This document shows positions 63,246 through 64,000 of a stretch of DNA of 64,000 nucleotides, in pieces. Numbering within the stretch: position 1 is the first letter of the stretch; the number at the start of each line of letters is the position of its first letter. The notes below the pieces were generated by a model. It had not been told where the DNA came from. It saw only the letters and a list, made by a program, of their open reading frames with translations, and made no database searches. The translations under genes and the position numbers were made by a program. Source of the stretch: Paracidovorax avenae ATCC 19860 (lineage in GTDB: Bacteria > Pseudomonadota > Gammaproteobacteria > Burkholderiales > Burkholderiaceae_C). The stretch is from assembly GCF_000176855.2 (NCBI RefSeq), contig NC_015138.1, positions 496,001 to 560,000 of the forward strand. Direction: 5' to 3'.

Positions 63246-63740
63246 GTCGATCGTCGCGGCCCCCGCCGCGCCCCATGTGGTTTGGATGAAGGCGATGCTA
63301 GGAACCATGCCGCGGACAAATCTCACCTAGGTTTTCCAAATCCTCAAATTTGCACACTCCAGGCATGGGGACGCGAAATTTGCGCCATGGGGCCGCATGC
63401 GGGAGGTGGACGCGGCTGTGTGCTCCATATAGGAAAGTTATTGATAGCGGAAATTAAATATGCAGCCCGGTCCTTGACAGCATTGGCGCTGCGGATTAAC
63501 AAATGGCAGCACCGCCGCGGTCGTTGATACAAATCCCTGCAGAATATTGCATATTCCTATCGACGTATTACAGACGATAAATACACCTATCTCCGCTGGA
63601 ATGAACTAAGCTTGCGCCTGTCGCCACTCACGCACGGATATTTGCAATGAAATGCAAAAATTGTGAATGTCCCGGTGGCTGACACATGGCTGTCATGGTC
63701 ATGACTAGATCTACGAAAACGTTTGCGTATGGGGAAATTC
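63246..63740. other. hrpX-hrpG divergent regulatory region
   Basis: About 415-495 bp, distinctly more AT-rich than the rest of the window. It contains a good sigma-70 promoter and several small palindromes: GAATAT-TGC-ATATTC (63542-63556), TTTGCA-N6-TGCAAA (63641-63658), TGACA-N6-TGTCA (63680-63695) and GTCATG-GT-CATGAC (63692-63705). No small RNA or ORF is evident. No plant-inducible-promoter box was found. Confidence 0.6.
63474..63502 (+). promoter_or_regulatory. candidate sigma-70 promoter toward hrpG
   Basis: TTGACA at 63474-63479, a 17-bp spacer and TAACAA at 63497-63502. This is the best -35/-10 pair I can see in the gap. It would give hrpG a 5' leader of over 200 nt, containing the palindromes at 63542-63705. 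Confidence 0.5.
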
Positions 63741-64000
63741 ATGCGAGTCGCATTGCTGTCGCGCCGTTCGGCGGTGAATCAATTCCTGGTGGATTTGTTG
63801 AATCGTGGGGGCATCCAGGCCATCTTGCAGGTCAGCATCGCTGCCTTCCGGATGCAGGCCCGTCGGCACCCGCCCGATGCGGTCATCCTGGAGGATTGCG
63901 GCGGTACGCTGGCCGAGGACCTCGGCCTGATCCGCAGCTGCATCTCGGCCCACGTGCCGGTGCTGGTGGCCGGCTCGGAGCTGCAGGCGGGCTTCGGCAC
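63741..64000 (+). CDS. hrpG: response regulator HrpG (OmpR family), partial
   Basis: The first 86 codons of a protein starting MRVALLSRRSAVNQFLVDLL, continuing into a receiver-like domain (HPPDAVILEDCGG holds the position of the phospho-accepting Asp). It runs off the right edge. GGGGAAA precedes the ATG; ATG 63729 is in frame. Its position divergent from an HrpX/HrpB-like AraC gene is the usual hrpG location, and this is the main reason for the name. The DNA-binding half is outside the window. Confidence 0.75.
   Translation, partial: MRVALLSRRSAVNQFLVDLLNRGGIQAILQVSIAAFRMQARRHPPDAVILEDCGGTLAEDLGLIRSCISAHVPVLVAGSELQAGFG

Overview
This is a GC-rich, gene-dense chromosomal window that looks like a plant-pathogenic member of the Comamonadaceae (Betaproteobacteria), most likely the Acidovorax/Paracidovorax avenae-citrulli group. 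The evidence is the codon usage, the lptA-lptB-rpoN order, the rpe/gph/trpE neighbourhood, the thiL/pgpA/cinA group and, at the right edge, a divergent pair that reads as hrpX (AraC type) and hrpG (response regulator). Those two are the master regulators of group II hrp type III secretion systems, so the main hrp cluster may lie just beyond the window. The genus call is inference from gene content, not a database match.

Layout. 1-6.6 kb: an RND multidrug efflux operon (adaptor, pump, outer-membrane channel, all on minus) with a divergent TetR/AcrR-type repressor and a 30-bp palindromic operator between them. 6.6-12.3 kb: tRNA-Arg(CCG), a Gly-zipper protein, a class II amidotransferase, an MFS exporter, a tautomerase, a CWC protein and a chemoreceptor. 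12.4-20.4 kb: malate synthase G, a LysR regulator with a DUF3016 lipoprotein, a membrane PQQ dehydrogenase, a DUF2214 protein and a PsiF protein. 20.5-27.5 kb: argS, a SPOR protein, dsbA, lptA-lptB-rpoN and tspO. 27.5-31.4 kb: two tandem chemoreceptors whose last ~1.08 kb are about 98% identical. 31.5-40.6 kb: an RlmL-like methyltransferase, a PIN protein, an ABC-D type transporter, a kinase-like protein, a UPF0149/SEC-C protein, a SulP transporter and a fourth chemoreceptor with a CheR-type C-terminal tether.

40.8-48.4 kb: a thiL, MuiA-like, pgpA, cinA operon on minus, then a large unrecognised 810-aa protein and an OmpA-like lipoprotein on plus. 48.4-51.6 kb: a catabolic cassette (TctC-type binding protein, FMN-dependent alpha-hydroxy-acid oxidase, divergent LysR). 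51.7-56.6 kb: YbdK-type ligase, CPA2 antiporter, Gcr-like membrane protein and apaG, with several start/stop overlaps. 56.7-61.8 kb: rpe, gph, a trp leader peptide with a Trp-Pro-Trp motif, trpE and a chorismate mutase, interspersed with two minus-strand genes. 61.8-64.0 kb: hrpX and the beginning of hrpG.

No insertion sequence, integrase, prophage or CRISPR array is visible. The most interesting items are the hrpX/hrpG pair together with the 810-aa candidate secreted protein, the trp attenuator, the homogenised chemoreceptor repeat, the AcrR-like operator with a -10 hexamer on each strand, and a locally AT-richer patch inside argS.
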